46,683 bases of DNA from Armatimonadota bacterium (GCA_022567555.1 JADFGT010000010.1:1-46683); one strand, 5' to 3'; numbered from the stretch's first letter, positions 32,737 through 40,607 are shown. Made by a program: numbers and translations. Notes: generated by a model not told the origin, from the sequence alone.

Positions 32737-33224
32737 AGTTCTTTATCATCGGTTTGTCGGCGATCATCGTTCTCGGCGGCACGTTTGTCGGGCTCGGATA
32801 CTCCGGGATCGTGAACATTCCCGGAATCTCGCCCGAAAAGAAGGTGAAACAATCGGTGGAGGACGCCGAGGAGACGGCCGAAGACCAGGATTCGGAGAAA
32901 GAGGATAAGACCGAGAAACCCTCCGAAGACTCGGAGACTCCGGCCGTAGCCGAAAAGGCCGCTCCGGAAACGCCCCCCCCAGCGCCGCCCGAGGCTACGC
33001 CGCCCCCCCGCAGAGACGGCACGGAGCGCCTCGCCCAACTCTGGTCTACCATGGACAGCGAGGATGTTGTTAAGATTCTCGATAATTGGCAAGACGGCGA
33101 TGTCCTGCTTGTGCTGGTGAAGATGGAGGACAAGAAACTGGCGGCAATTTTGTCCGCCCTGCCCGCGGATCGAGCCGCCCGCTTCAGCAAAGGCATAAAG
33201 GCGCTGGAGAAGGGGGGGAAGTGA
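32733..33224 (+). CDS. MotE-like membrane-anchored protein
   Basis: The product has 163 residues. A single transmembrane helix spans about 4-26 ([19 protein letters not shown]). A charged Glu/Asp/Lys-rich linker and a proline-rich spacer follow (roughly 35-95). The C-terminal 65 residues read [21 protein letters not shown] and [26 protein letters not shown], the pattern of MgtE-N-like helical repeats (LxxMDxxxxxxIL) that MotE uses to help MotC insert. Position in a flagellar operon supports this; MotE proper is usually somewhat longer. The ATG overlaps the transglycosylase stop. Confidence 0.7.
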   Translation: MKFFIIGLSAIIVLGGTFVGLGYSGIVNIPGISPEKKVKQSVEDAEETAEDQDSEKEDKTEKPSEDSETPAVAEKAAPETPPPAPPEATPPPRRDGTERLAQLWSTMDSEDVVKILDNWQDGDVLLVLVKMEDKKLAAILSALPADRAARFSKGIKALEKGGK

Positions 33225-33351
33225 TGGGCCCGACTGGCGACCGGCGACCGGCCGATCAAGGATTGGCGACCGGCGAATTGGCGAGGTTTCCCTTTCGTCA
33301 GTCGTCAGTCGTCAGTCGCTTGTTGCCGGTCGCTCTTCAGAGGCCTGCTGA
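33225..33351. repeat. Degenerate tandem repeat region before flhA
   Basis: The 127-base gap repeats GGCGACCGGCGACCGG-type units, then GTCAGTCGTCAGTCGTCAGT and GCCGGTCGC. The two halves are roughly complementary, so the whole can fold. The motifs match those before the permease and thyX genes. It separates flhA from the otherwise overlapping flagellar genes. Confidence 0.7.
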
Positions 33352-35412
33352 GTGAAAATCTTCGAACGGATCCTGCGGCACTCCGACCTGCTGCTGGCTA
33401 TCGGCATCTTGGCCGTCGTTGTCGTGCTGATTATCCCGCTTCCGCACTGGCTACTGGACGTGGGAATCGTAATCAGCCTCGCAAGCGCAGTCATCATTGC
33501 GCTCATCGCCACAAACGTATCGCACCCGCTCCAGTTCAGCACTTTTCCGTCCGTGCTGTTGCTCACCACGCTGCTGCGATTGGCGCTCGGTATCGCCGCG
33601 ACTAAGCTGATCCTGGGCACCGCGCACGCGGGCATGGTTATTGAGACGTTTGGGACCTTTGTAATGGGCGGCGACTTTGTGGTGGGCTTCGTCGCGTTCA
33701 TTATTATCGTAATCGTGCAGTTTATTGTCATCACAAACGGCTCCGGCCGCGTTGCGGAAGTGGTGGCCCGGTTCACTCTCGACGCAATGCCGGGCAAGCA
33801 GATGTCTATTGACGCCGACCTGAACTCCGGTCTCATCAACGAGGCGGATGCGAAGGAGCGCCGCCAAGAGATTAAGCGCGAAGCGGACTTCTACGGCGCG
33901 ATGGACGGAGCGAGCAAGTTTATAAAGGGAGACGCCATTGCGTCAATGCTGATTATCGTGGTCAACATAATCGGCGGAATAATTGTGGGCTTTATGCGCA
34001 ACCAGGGGTCCTTCATGGACATCCTGCGCACCTACGCCTTGCTGAGCGTCGGCGAGGGACTGGTCATGCAGATTCCGGCGCTCCTCATCAGCACGAGCGC
34101 AGGGCTGATGGTAACGCGGTCGGGCCAGGACTCCGGAATGGGAAGCGCGGTGCTCAAGCAGATCTTCGATCAGCCGAAGGCGATCATGGGCACGGCATTG
34201 GCGCTCGGTGTGCTGGCATTCGTCCCCGGCTTTCCGACCCTTGTTTTCCTGGCCTTCGCCGCCGCCGCCTTTGGCGCATATAGGTTTGCAGATTCGCAGC
34301 CGAAGCCGCCGACCGCCGAGGAGAAGGCCAAAGCCCAAGCGGCGGCCCAGCCACAGGCGCCCACCGGCCCGGAAGCGGTAATGCCGCTTCTGAACGTGGA
34401 CCCGATCGAGTTGGAGATAGGGTACGGCCTCACCCGTCTGGCCGACCCGCGCCAGGGCGGCGACCTGCCCGAACGAGTTACCGCCGTGCGCCGGCAACTG
34501 GCCATCGAAATGGGGTTCGTGTTGCCCAGCGTCCGAATCCGGGACAACGTGCAGTTGGGCCCAAACGACTACGTTCTCCGAATCCGGGGTGAAGAGGTGG
34601 CGCGCGGACAAGCGTTCACCGACAGTTGTCTGGCCATAGACAGCGGGTCGGTTACGGACCCGGTTATCGGCACCAAGACAAAAGACCCCGTGTTTGGAAT
34701 TGACGCGCTGTGGATCGAGAAGGGACAGAAGGAGCAGGCCGAGCGGAACGGATATACCGTCATCAATTCGAGCGCGATGATAAGCACGCACCTGAACGAG
34801 ATCGTGAAAACCCACGCCGCCGAATTGGTCAGTCGCCAGGACGTGCAGAACCTTCTGGACAACCTGAAAGAGATAAATGCCGCTGTGGTAGAGGAACTGG
34901 TGCCTGCCCAGATGACGGTTGGAAGCGTGCAGAAGGTGCTGCAGCATCTCCTGCGGGAAGGGGTGCCGATCCGCGACCTCGTTACGATATTGGAGACTCT
35001 GGCGGACTTCGCGGAGCGCGTGAAGGAGCCGGATCAGCTCGGCGAACTGGTGCGCGCCTCGATAGCGAGGACGATAACTCGGCAGCATCTGGACGACGAC
35101 GGAAAGGTCCACTGCATAACGCTCGAACCGGCGCTGGAAAAAACGATGGCCGAGCAGATACAACAGACGCCATACGGCTCAACCCTCGCGATGGAGCCGG
35201 ATGAAACGAAAGAACTCGTGCAGAAGATAACTGTGCAGTCGGACGCCGCCCTGGCGCGCGGGGCGAGCGCGGTTGTGTTGTGCGGAAACACGATTAGACT
35301 GGCGCTGAAGCGCCTTCTGGAGCGGCATCAGGTTAGCCTTCCGGTGCTGGCGTTCAACGAGGTCTCGGCCAACGCGGAGGTGAACTTCGTGGGCCAAATA
35401 AAAGCGGCCTGA
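33352..35412 (+). CDS. flhA: Flagellar biosynthesis protein FlhA
   Basis: FlhA is the export-gate membrane ring of the flagellar type III system. The 686 residues include about eight hydrophobic helices in the first 310 and the FHIPEP signature region VARFTLDAMPGKQMSIDADL with NEADAKERR following (about 140-175). The cytoplasmic part starts around 330 after a proline/alanine linker and includes GFVLPSVRIRDN and the docking region for late chaperones. GTG start; no clear ribosome site, and a repeat gap precedes it. It ends the flagellar operon; flhB, fliP, fliQ and fliR are not in the window. Confidence 0.95.
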   Translation: MKIFERILRHSDLLLAIGILAVVVVLIIPLPHWLLDVGIVISLASAVIIALIATNVSHPLQFSTFPSVLLLTTLLRLALGIAATKLILGTAHAGMVIETFGTFVMGGDFVVGFVAFIIIVIVQFIVITNGSGRVAEVVARFTLDAMPGKQMSIDADLNSGLINEADAKERRQEIKREADFYGAMDGASKFIKGDAIASMLIIVVNIIGGIIVGFMRNQGSFMDILRTYALLSVGEGLVMQIPALLISTSAGLMVTRSGQDSGMGSAVLKQIFDQPKAIMGTALALGVLAFVPGFPTLVFLAFAAAAFGAYRFADSQPKPPTAEEKAKAQAAAQPQAPTGPEAVMPLLNVDPIELEIGYGLTRLADPRQGGDLPERVTAVRRQLAIEMGFVLPSVRIRDNVQLGPNDYVLRIRGEEVARGQAFTDSCLAIDSGSVTDPVIGTKTKDPVFGIDALWIEKGQKEQAERNGYTVINSSAMISTHLNEIVKTHAAELVSRQDVQNLLDNLKEINAAVVEELVPAQMTVGSVQKVLQHLLREGVPIRDLVTILETLADFAERVKEPDQLGELVRASIARTITRQHLDDDGKVHCITLEPALEKTMAEQIQQTPYGSTLAMEPDETKELVQKITVQSDAALARGASAVVLCGNTIRLALKRLLERHQVSLPVLAFNEVSANAEVNFVGQIKAA

Positions 35413-35478
35413 GGGACACGTCTGGGTCGTTCGTAGACAGGCTCGTTCTTCTGCTCCCGCTTGCTCCAGCTTGCTGCT

Positions 35479-35538
35479 GCGACCGTTCCACCGGTCGCGG
35501 CCGAGGCGCACCGACCCGGTGGAAGGGTCGGCGCAGCA
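35479..35538 (-). repeat. REPIN-like double hairpin, copy 2 (inverted)
   Basis: Reverse complement of this segment matches copy 1 at 17159-17218 in 56 of 60 bases. The stems and the complementary TTCCACC/GTGGAA loops are conserved; the four changes lie in the spacer. It is 67 bases upstream of the RAYT start codon. Confidence 0.8.
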
Positions 35539-35564
35539 AAGAAGAACCGGCGCGCCTTTAAACT

Positions 35565-35589
35565 CCCTCAACACGTGCCGTGTTGAGGG
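35565..35589. repeat. REP palindrome, left flank of RAYT
   Basis: CCCTCAACACG and CGTGTTGAGGG pair across TGC. The outer side carries TTTAAACT, which matches the reverse complement of the outer edge of the right-flank REP. The RAYT ATG follows 16 bases later. Confidence 0.85.
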
Positions 35590-35605
35590 TAATCTGCGAC
35601 TCCGG

Positions 35606-36160
35606 ATGCCCGCCTACAAGCATTACAAGAATATGGTCGAAGCGCGCGCGACGGGCTTCTTCACCACCACATGCCTCGACTTCAATCACGCGCTCGCGCG
35701 CCCCGCCATTCGTGACGTTATGTGCATAAGGCTCTGCGACGATTCTGTCTATTACGGCGCGCTCCTCCACGCGTTCGCGGTCATGAGCAACCACATCCAC
35801 CTCATAGCCACTATGCCGGATGACCTCGACGGGAGCGCGTTCATCAAACGGATCAAAGAGCGCAGCGCAAAACAGATTCTCCCCATATTGAACGAAGTAG
35901 AGCGGAGCGGATTCGACGGTCAGCGCGGACTGAATCAACGCAAGTTCTGGCAGGTGAGTTTCGATAGTTTCCCGATTGAGAGCCAGAGGGCGTTGCTCCA
36001 GAAGCTGGAGTATGTACACAACAACCCGGTGGAGGCGGGGCTGTGTGAGCGAGCAAAGGATTACCGGTGGTCGAGCGCGCAGTTTCACTCGCAAGGTCTG
36101 TGGGGTCCCGACCGTGGCGTCGCAGCGGTTGCGTTGCGGCTCTATCGGAGGACGACGTGA
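35606..36160 (+). CDS. REP-associated tyrosine transposase (RAYT, Y1_Tnp)
   Basis: RAYTs are single-copy HUH-type tyrosine enzymes that cut REP hairpins. The 184 residues show the HUH motif MSNHIHLIA with His63 and His65, the catalytic-tyrosine helix KLEYVHNNPVEAGL with Tyr136, and the trailing DYRWSSA typical of the TnpA-REP group. All catalytic residues are intact. The reading frame extends upstream through the left REP, but the ATG after that REP gives the normal size. The gene is bracketed by inverted REP palindromes at 35565 and 36162, which is the recognised RAYT-REP layout, and sits between the flagellar operon and a GIY-YIG gene. It may be the source of the nearby REP copies. Confidence 0.92.
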   Translation: MPAYKHYKNMVEARATGFFTTTCLDFNHALARPAIRDVMCIRLCDDSVYYGALLHAFAVMSNHIHLIATMPDDLDGSAFIKRIKERSAKQILPILNEVERSGFDGQRGLNQRKFWQVSFDSFPIESQRALLQKLEYVHNNPVEAGLCERAKDYRWSSAQFHSQGLWGPDRGVAAVALRLYRRTT

Positions 36161-36161
36161 A

Positions 36162-36192
36162 CCCTCAACACGGCGCGTGTTGAGGGAGTTAA
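36162..36192. repeat. REP palindrome, right flank of RAYT
   Basis: CCCTCAACACG and CGTGTTGAGGG pair across GCG, then GAGTTAA continues outward. It begins two bases after the RAYT stop codon and is the inverted partner of the left REP. Confidence 0.85.
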
Positions 36193-36264
36193 AGAGAATC
36201 TTGTCGCTTGGAGCCCAATCGTCGTGAGGACGGATTGATGGTGAAGCGCGGGAGGGAGCCGTAG

Positions 36265-36684
36265 TCACGTCTTCGTTGATCCGTTCCATGGCGGATTCAA
36301 TAGGCCTATGAGGTGAGCCTCGATCCCGGCCAGGTCCTTCGTTGGGAACCCGACATGAGACGAGGAGTCCCAGTCATCGAAAACCCAAATGGCGACATCT
36401 TGTCCCCGCGCGAGGAGGTCGCTGATTCTCTTCTTTTGCGCCATGTTCGTTCTTTGGCTAGGATCAGGCGTCTTATAATTTTGCAGTCGTTCGACAAGCA
36501 ATCTCTCTGTCTTGCCCAGATACATAACTGACTGCCCGATCGTGAAGGCGTATAGCACGCCAGATCTGTTCCTCGGACTAACTAGTTCGTACATGAAACG
36601 TTCTTGTTCCGCACGCCACTGTCCAGCGCGCCTGAATCCGATTCTCTCAAGGATTTGCACTTGATCCGTCTGCTGGCTCTTCAA
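36265..36684 (-). CDS. GIY-YIG nuclease-domain protein
   Basis: The product has 139 residues, TTG start (no ATG or GTG in frame before it; a GAGGA lies upstream). The GIY-YIG fold is seen as GVLYAFTIGQSVMYLGKT near residues 43-60, with RLQNYK after it and the distal catalytic Glu in AGIEAHLIGLLNPPWN near the C-terminus; both tyrosine-equivalent positions are filled (LYAF and MYLG). Members cut DNA as repair, intron-homing or restriction enzymes. The role here is unknown. It lies next to a RAYT and an ATP-grasp gene in an accessory patch and may be transferred with them. Confidence 0.75.
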   Translation of the reverse strand: MKSQQTDQVQILERIGFRRAGQWRAEQERFMYELVSPRNRSGVLYAFTIGQSVMYLGKTERLLVERLQNYKTPDPSQRTNMAQKKRISDLLARGQDVAIWVFDDWDSSSHVGFPTKDLAGIEAHLIGLLNPPWNGSTKT

Positions 36685-36791
36685 TTGCCTGAGGTCCTCT
36701 CGTACTGGGTGCGCGTACTCAGGCGGTATTATCCGTGAGCGAGATCGTAAAATGCTCGGTGGGTGCGGTGCGACTTAGCTCCTCGCAGCGA

Positions 36792-36923
36792 ATCTGTCCA
36801 CGAACGGCCCTGCGAGGGCCACTGGCTGCCGGCGCGAAACGCCAAGGACCGATCGGCGGGCGGCCTGGACAGATTGCGTTCACCTGTCTACATCTGTGAA
36901 AACCTCGATTAGCGATCTGTCCA
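36792..36923. repeat. Three copies of ATCTGTCCA around promoter
   Basis: ATCTGTCCA occurs at 36792 and 36915 in one orientation and as TGGACAGAT at 36866 in the other, within the 344-base gap before the ATP-grasp gene. The nine-base word is the same at each place. A GGCCCT/AGGGCC hairpin lies between. The rest of the gap shows no gene. The copies could be operator sites or unrelated repeats. Confidence 0.4.
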
Positions 36924-36944
36924 GGGACGGTCGTCGCTGCTCTG

Positions 36945-36973
36945 TTGACACTCCCTGCGAAACCCTGTACCAT
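36945..36973 (+). promoter_or_regulatory. Sigma-70-type promoter of ATP-grasp gene
   Basis: TTGACA and TACCAT are spaced by exactly 17 bases; the -35 hexamer is perfect and the -10 matches four of six. The start codon lies 56 bases downstream, leaving a leader with a GGAG sequence. Confidence 0.6.
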
Positions 36974-37028
36974 ATAGGCTCAACAGGTCGCACGAAGAGA
37001 GGTTTTCGAGGTTGGAGAGTGGAAACCG

Positions 37029-38243
37029 GTGGCCGATGATCGTGTGCAAATGCGCGTACTGCTCGTCTCGCTCCTGAATTGGAGAACCAGCGCCAGGCTG
37101 CCCAGGGCCCTGCACGACGCAGGGATTCGGGCCGGCGCGCTTTCCGTGCCGGGCGGCATTCTCTTCGCAACGCGGTGCACGCACCCGCGATTCACGTTCC
37201 GATCATGGTCGGCGCCCGAAATAACCGAGGCGCTATGTGCCGCGGTTGCCTCATTGAAACCGCAACTTCTCATCCCGTGTGACGATGAGACGGTTCACTA
37301 TCTCGAGCGGCTGGTTCAATACTCGCAAGATGGGCGGGTCACCGGCCTGCCCCGTGAACTTATCAACGTTATAAGGTCCTCTTTGTGCGCTCCCAACTAC
37401 TACGATACGCTATACAGGAAAAGCGCACTGCTGCGCGTGGCGGACGGGGCCGGGCTGCGAACTCCTGTGCAGGCGTGCATAGACTGCTTGGACGACGGCA
37501 GGCGAGCGGCCGGCAATGCGACGTATCCCGTTGTCTTCAAACCAGATTGCGGCGTCGCCGGAAGCGGGGTCTCGATTTGCAGGACGAAGGACGAACTGAA
37601 CGCCGTTATGGCAAATCATTTCCGTCCACGCGACGCGGGGTCAAAGACTGCAGGCAGTACAGTACAGGCTGATCATCGGGGGGCATGCATCCAGCAATTC
37701 ATCCCCGGCAAGACTTCAGCATACTGTTTCGTAGCGCGCGACGGCCGGGTGCTCGCGGGGTTCGTTGCCGTAAAGGAACTGGTTCATCCCGATCCCACGG
37801 GATCCGCGACTGTGGTCAGTTTCGCGAGATCCGACGAGATAGAACAGATGTCAAGAAGACTCGTATCGGTCGTCGGCTATAACGGATTCGGCGCAGTGGA
37901 TTTTCGGGTAGATCAGAACACCGGTGTGCCGCATCTGATAGAGTTCAACGCCTGCCCGGTCCAAGTTACGCACCTGGGCAGGCGTATCGGCGTAGACTTG
38001 TGCGCGGCGCTATTCGATCACATGAACGGCCGGGAACCTCGGAGTGAGCACGCTCTTAAGACCGAAGAGACGGTTTGTTCCCTCAACACGCCGCGCGTTG
38101 AGCGAGTTAACACCGAAGAGAAGGTCGCGCTCTTTCCGCAAGAATGGCATCGCGACCCCCATAGTCCGAATATACAGTCGTTGTACCATGACATACCATC
38201 GGACGAACCCGAACTCGTTCTGGCGCTGAAGGCCGCAAGGTGA
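37029..38243 (+). CDS. ATP-grasp enzyme with a REP palindrome inside its frame
   Basis: The product has 404 residues; GTG start after GGAG, with an ATG 21 bases downstream as alternative. The central ATP-grasp fold shows LLIPCDDETVHYLERL, PVVFKPDCGVAGSGVSIC (ATP-lid lysine and glycine loop), CIQQFIPGKTSAY and the metal site GAVDFRVDQNTGVPHLIEFNAC, close to carbamoyl-phosphate synthetase-like and D-Ala-D-Ala-ligase-like members. The ligase substrate is unknown. Near residue 350 the frame reads TEETVCSLNTPRVERVNTEE: the middle is a REP palindrome that was inserted without breaking the frame, and TEE occurs on both sides. After it, VALFPQEWHRDPHS continues as an ordinary conserved-looking C-terminus. 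A solo REP follows the stop by 15 bases. Confidence 0.8.
   Translation: MADDRVQMRVLLVSLLNWRTSARLPRALHDAGIRAGALSVPGGILFATRCTHPRFTFRSWSAPEITEALCAAVASLKPQLLIPCDDETVHYLERLVQYSQDGRVTGLPRELINVIRSSLCAPNYYDTLYRKSALLRVADGAGLRTPVQACIDCLDDGRRAAGNATYPVVFKPDCGVAGSGVSICRTKDELNAVMANHFRPRDAGSKTAGSTVQADHRGACIQQFIPGKTSAYCFVARDGRVLAGFVAVKELVHPDPTGSATVVSFARSDEIEQMSRRLVSVVGYNGFGAVDFRVDQNTGVPHLIEFNACPVQVTHLGRRIGVDLCAALFDHMNGREPRSEHALKTEETVCSLNTPRVERVNTEEKVALFPQEWHRDPHSPNIQSLYHDIPSDEPELVLALKAAR
38061..38121. repeat. REP inserted in ATP-grasp gene, flanked by 10-bp direct repeats
   Basis: ACCGAAGAGA occurs at 38061-38070 and again at 38112-38121, 51 bases apart (17 codons). Between them lies a REP whose left arm is CCCTCAACACG and whose right arm CGCGTTGAGCGAGTTAAC has two mismatches to the standard arm. 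Confidence 0.75.
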
Positions 38244-38257
38244 GAGATGCGTTCTTC

Positions 38258-38290
38258 AACTCCCTCAACACGCCGCGTGTTGAGGGAGTT
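38258..38290. repeat. Solo REP palindrome
   Basis: AACTCCCTCAACACG and CGTGTTGAGGGAGTT form a perfect 15-bp stem with loop CCG. Both sides carry the AACTC/GAGTT extension, unlike the RAYT-flanking copies, which have it only on the outer side. Confidence 0.8.
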
Positions 38291-38317
38291 AACTCACACT
38301 TGTAATCCCTTTGTAAT

Positions 38318-38342
38318 CCCTAAACAATGTCATTGTTTAGGG
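38318..38342. repeat. Palindrome, REP-like architecture
   Basis: CCCTAAACAATG and CATTGTTTAGGG form a 12-bp stem with a single T between. The outer CCCT/AGGG and the central ACA-TGT core resemble the REP, but the sequence differs. A repeated TTGTAATCCC word (38300 and 38311) precedes it. Confidence 0.6.
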
Positions 38343-38371
38343 TATCTCTCCGCGACCGGCGCAACGGCACG

Positions 38372-38392
38372 CTCGACATTGAGAATGTCGAG
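38372..38392. repeat. Palindrome with CTCGACATT arms
   Basis: CTCGACATT and AATGTCGAG pair across GAG. It lies 26 bases after the previous palindrome. An A-run follows on the forward strand, so the T-run of the reverse strand precedes the hairpin and it is not a standard terminator. Confidence 0.6.
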
Positions 38393-38439
38393 GGATTGAA
38401 AAAAAAGAAGAAGGGCGGGCGGACTCCCGGCCTAACTAT

Positions 38440-39339
38440 TTACTCCGCAAACAGGTCGCGCATGCGGCGGCGCTGAGCGAGCTGACGAAGTTTCCTGATC
38501 GCCTGGATCTCTATCTGCCGCACCCTCTCGCGCGAAAGATGCAACTCGGCGCTTATGTCTCTGAGCGGAGAGCCGTCGGCGCCTTCCTCCAGACCCAGCC
38601 GGCTGCGCATGACCCGGCGTTCGCGCTCGGTAAGGTCCTGCAGAATCTGCTGCAAGTGGCGCATGACATCCCGGTCAATCGCGAGCGCCTCGGGGTCGGC
38701 CTGCGCCGTGTCCGCCACGATTGCGCCCAGCGGCGTGCTTTCGTCCTCGCCGACCATGATGTCGAGCGAAATCGGGTCCTGGGCAGACAGCAGAAGACGC
38801 AGCAGTTTCGGAGTGGAGAAGCCGAGCGCTTCGGCCAACTCCTCGTCGCCCGGGTCGCGGCCCAGTTCGCCCTTCAGCCGCGCCCGCTCCCTCTCGATAT
38901 GCCGGACGGATTCGGCGACGTGGGCGGGAAGGCGGATGGCTTTGGCCTTGCAGTCAATCGCCCGCCCGATCGTCTGTCGAATCCAGTGGGTAGCGTAGGT
39001 CGAGAACCGGAAGCCTCGGTCCGGGTCGAAGCGCTCGACTGCGTTCATCAGGCCGATGGCACCCTCCTGTACGAGGTCCTCGAACGGGATGGCCCGGTTT
39101 CGAAAATGCTTAGCGATGTTGATGACGAGGCGCATGTTCGCCTCAACGAGCCGCTTCTTCGCGTTCTCGTCTCCCCGCCGGGCGCGGCGGGCCAGCGCCC
39201 GCTCCTCTTCGGCGGCGAGCAGGGGCGCTCGGGTCAGGCGCGAGAGGTACGACGGGACGGCGTCGTACTGGTTCTCGCCCTGCTCGGACGGGGTTCCGGC
39301 CGGTTGATACATCGTTCTGCACTGTGGCTGGGCCGTCAT
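38440..39339 (-). CDS. Sigma-70 family group 2 RNA polymerase sigma factor
   Basis: The product has 299 residues from ATG at 39339, which is preceded by AAGGA at good spacing; the longer frame upstream is probably untranslated. Region 1.2-2 is intact: YLSRLTRAPLLAAEEERAL, then LVIN IAKHFRN, QEGAIGLMNAVERFDPDRGFRFSTYATHWIRQTIGRA, which includes the -10-reading helix. Region 3 follows as RLPAHVAESV, and region 4 as LTERERRVMRSRLGL and LRDISAELHLSRERVRQIEIQAIRKLRQLA. Region 1.1 and the long non-conserved insert of a primary RpoD are missing, which favours a group 2 (RpoS/HrdB-like) or a short primary factor. It may read promoters like the TANNNT boxes in this window. Confidence 0.9.
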   Translation of the reverse strand: MTAQPQCRTMYQPAGTPSEQGENQYDAVPSYLSRLTRAPLLAAEEERALARRARRGDENAKKRLVEANMRLVINIAKHFRNRAIPFEDLVQEGAIGLMNAVERFDPDRGFRFSTYATHWIRQTIGRAIDCKAKAIRLPAHVAESVRHIERERARLKGELGRDPGDEELAEALGFSTPKLLRLLLSAQDPISLDIMVGEDESTPLGAIVADTAQADPEALAIDRDVMRHLQQILQDLTERERRVMRSRLGLEEGADGSPLRDISAELHLSRERVRQIEIQAIRKLRQLAQRRRMRDLFAE

Positions 39340-39605
39340 GCGGTCCTTCGCGACGGTCCGGCGCTCAATACTTCTCGCTCGGGGCGGCCTGTCCTTGTAG
39401 CCGCCCGCCGGACATGCAATCCACGTGCCAGGCGCCCGTGGCTCCGTTGCCGGGCGCAAAACGCTCAATCTAAACAGTGACCGTGTGGCGTAGCCGGATG
39501 GTCGTCTCGGACGGTGCAGCCGCGCCCACTTACCTATTCTAATACGACGAATCGAAACGGGTTCCTGTTTTACCAGGTTTTGGTTGTAAACTCCTGGGTG
39601 CGGCT

Positions 39606-40607
39606 ATGAACGAGAAACAGTTCGTGGGGCGGAGGAAGGCCGACTGGGACCGGCTGACGGCGCTGGTGGACCGGTCGGACCACAGCATAAGGGCCCTCTC
39701 GGGGTCTGAATTGCGCGAGTTCGGCCGCCTATACAGGCGGGTAGCCGGGGACCTCGCCTACCTGCGAACCCACAGCGACAACAGCCAACTGATCCGCTAC
39801 CTGAACGACCTCGTCGGCCGAGGGCACGGAGTGCTGTACCGTCACCCGAGCCGGTCGGTCCTGATCGGCCTCGTGGTCCTATTCAGAGAGTCGGCGGCTG
39901 CGGTGCGCCGGCGCCGGGTTTTTGTCCTTCTCTCGATCCTGATTACGGTGCTGTCCGCGGCGTTTGCCTGGGCCGCTCTCGATTCGGACCCCGAGATTCT
40001 GGACGTCATTGTGCCTCCCGGATTCCGGTCATCTCTGGACTGGTGGAAGGAGCAGACGTTCGAGAACGTGGAGGCGCAAGCGGCGACGGCCGGCACCGGG
40101 TTCTACATCTTGAACAACACGATGGCGAGCATCTATGCGGCGGCCGGGGGGCTCACATTCGGGCTCCTCTCGGTGTATCTGCTGTTCTCAAACGGAATCG
40201 TTCTGGGCGCATTCATGAAGGAGATCGCGGGCGTCGGCGGACTGGGTCACTTTGCCGTCGGCGTGTTGCCGCACGGCATCACTGAATTGGGCGGCATTTT
40301 CATCGCGGGCGGTGCGGGCCTGATGATGGGGTGGGCGCTTCTGAATCCGGGCAGGCGGACCCGCCTTCAGTCGCTGCGGGCCGTCGGCAAGGACACCACA
40401 CTCTTAATCGGCCTGGGCGTCTGCATGATCTGGATCGCCGCGCCCATCGAGGCCTGGATAAGTTTCGGCCGTGCGGTACCGGACGCGGCTAAACTTACGT
40501 TTGCGGGCTTGTCTTTGGCGATGTGGATGCTCTTCTTCTTCGTGGCCGGCAGGGACTCGGACCAGGCCACGGACAGTCCCTCACATGGAGAGGCCCGGCG
40601 GGCCTGA
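39606..40607 (+). CDS. SpoIIM-family membrane protein
   Basis: The product has 333 residues with ATG at 39606; TAAACT lies 13 bases before it. A cytoplasmic N-terminal part (WDRLTALVDRSDHSIRALSGSELREFGRLYRRVAGDLAYL) is followed by about five transmembrane helices with the family segment FYILNNTMASIYAAAGGLTFGLLSVYLLFSNGIVLGAF and HGITELGGIFIAGGAGL. This matches the stage II sporulation M-like (DUF95) family, which is common outside spore formers; no other sporulation gene is in the window. The role here is unknown. Alone between the sigma factor and a convergent methyltransferase gene. Confidence 0.87.
   Translation: MNEKQFVGRRKADWDRLTALVDRSDHSIRALSGSELREFGRLYRRVAGDLAYLRTHSDNSQLIRYLNDLVGRGHGVLYRHPSRSVLIGLVVLFRESAAAVRRRRVFVLLSILITVLSAAFAWAALDSDPEILDVIVPPGFRSSLDWWKEQTFENVEAQAATAGTGFYILNNTMASIYAAAGGLTFGLLSVYLLFSNGIVLGAFMKEIAGVGGLGHFAVGVLPHGITELGGIFIAGGAGLMMGWALLNPGRRTRLQSLRAVGKDTTLLIGLGVCMIWIAAPIEAWISFGRAVPDAAKLTFAGLSLAMWMLFFFVAGRDSDQATDSPSHGEARRA

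Noticed and set aside
35605-38400. Prophage or integrative element around the GIY-YIG and RAYT genes
   Set aside because: There is no integrase, phage structural gene or tRNA attachment site; only REP-type repeats are seen.
38393-38439. Rho-independent terminator after the sigma factor gene
   Set aside because: The reverse strand has a T-rich run, but no stable stem precedes it within the right distance.
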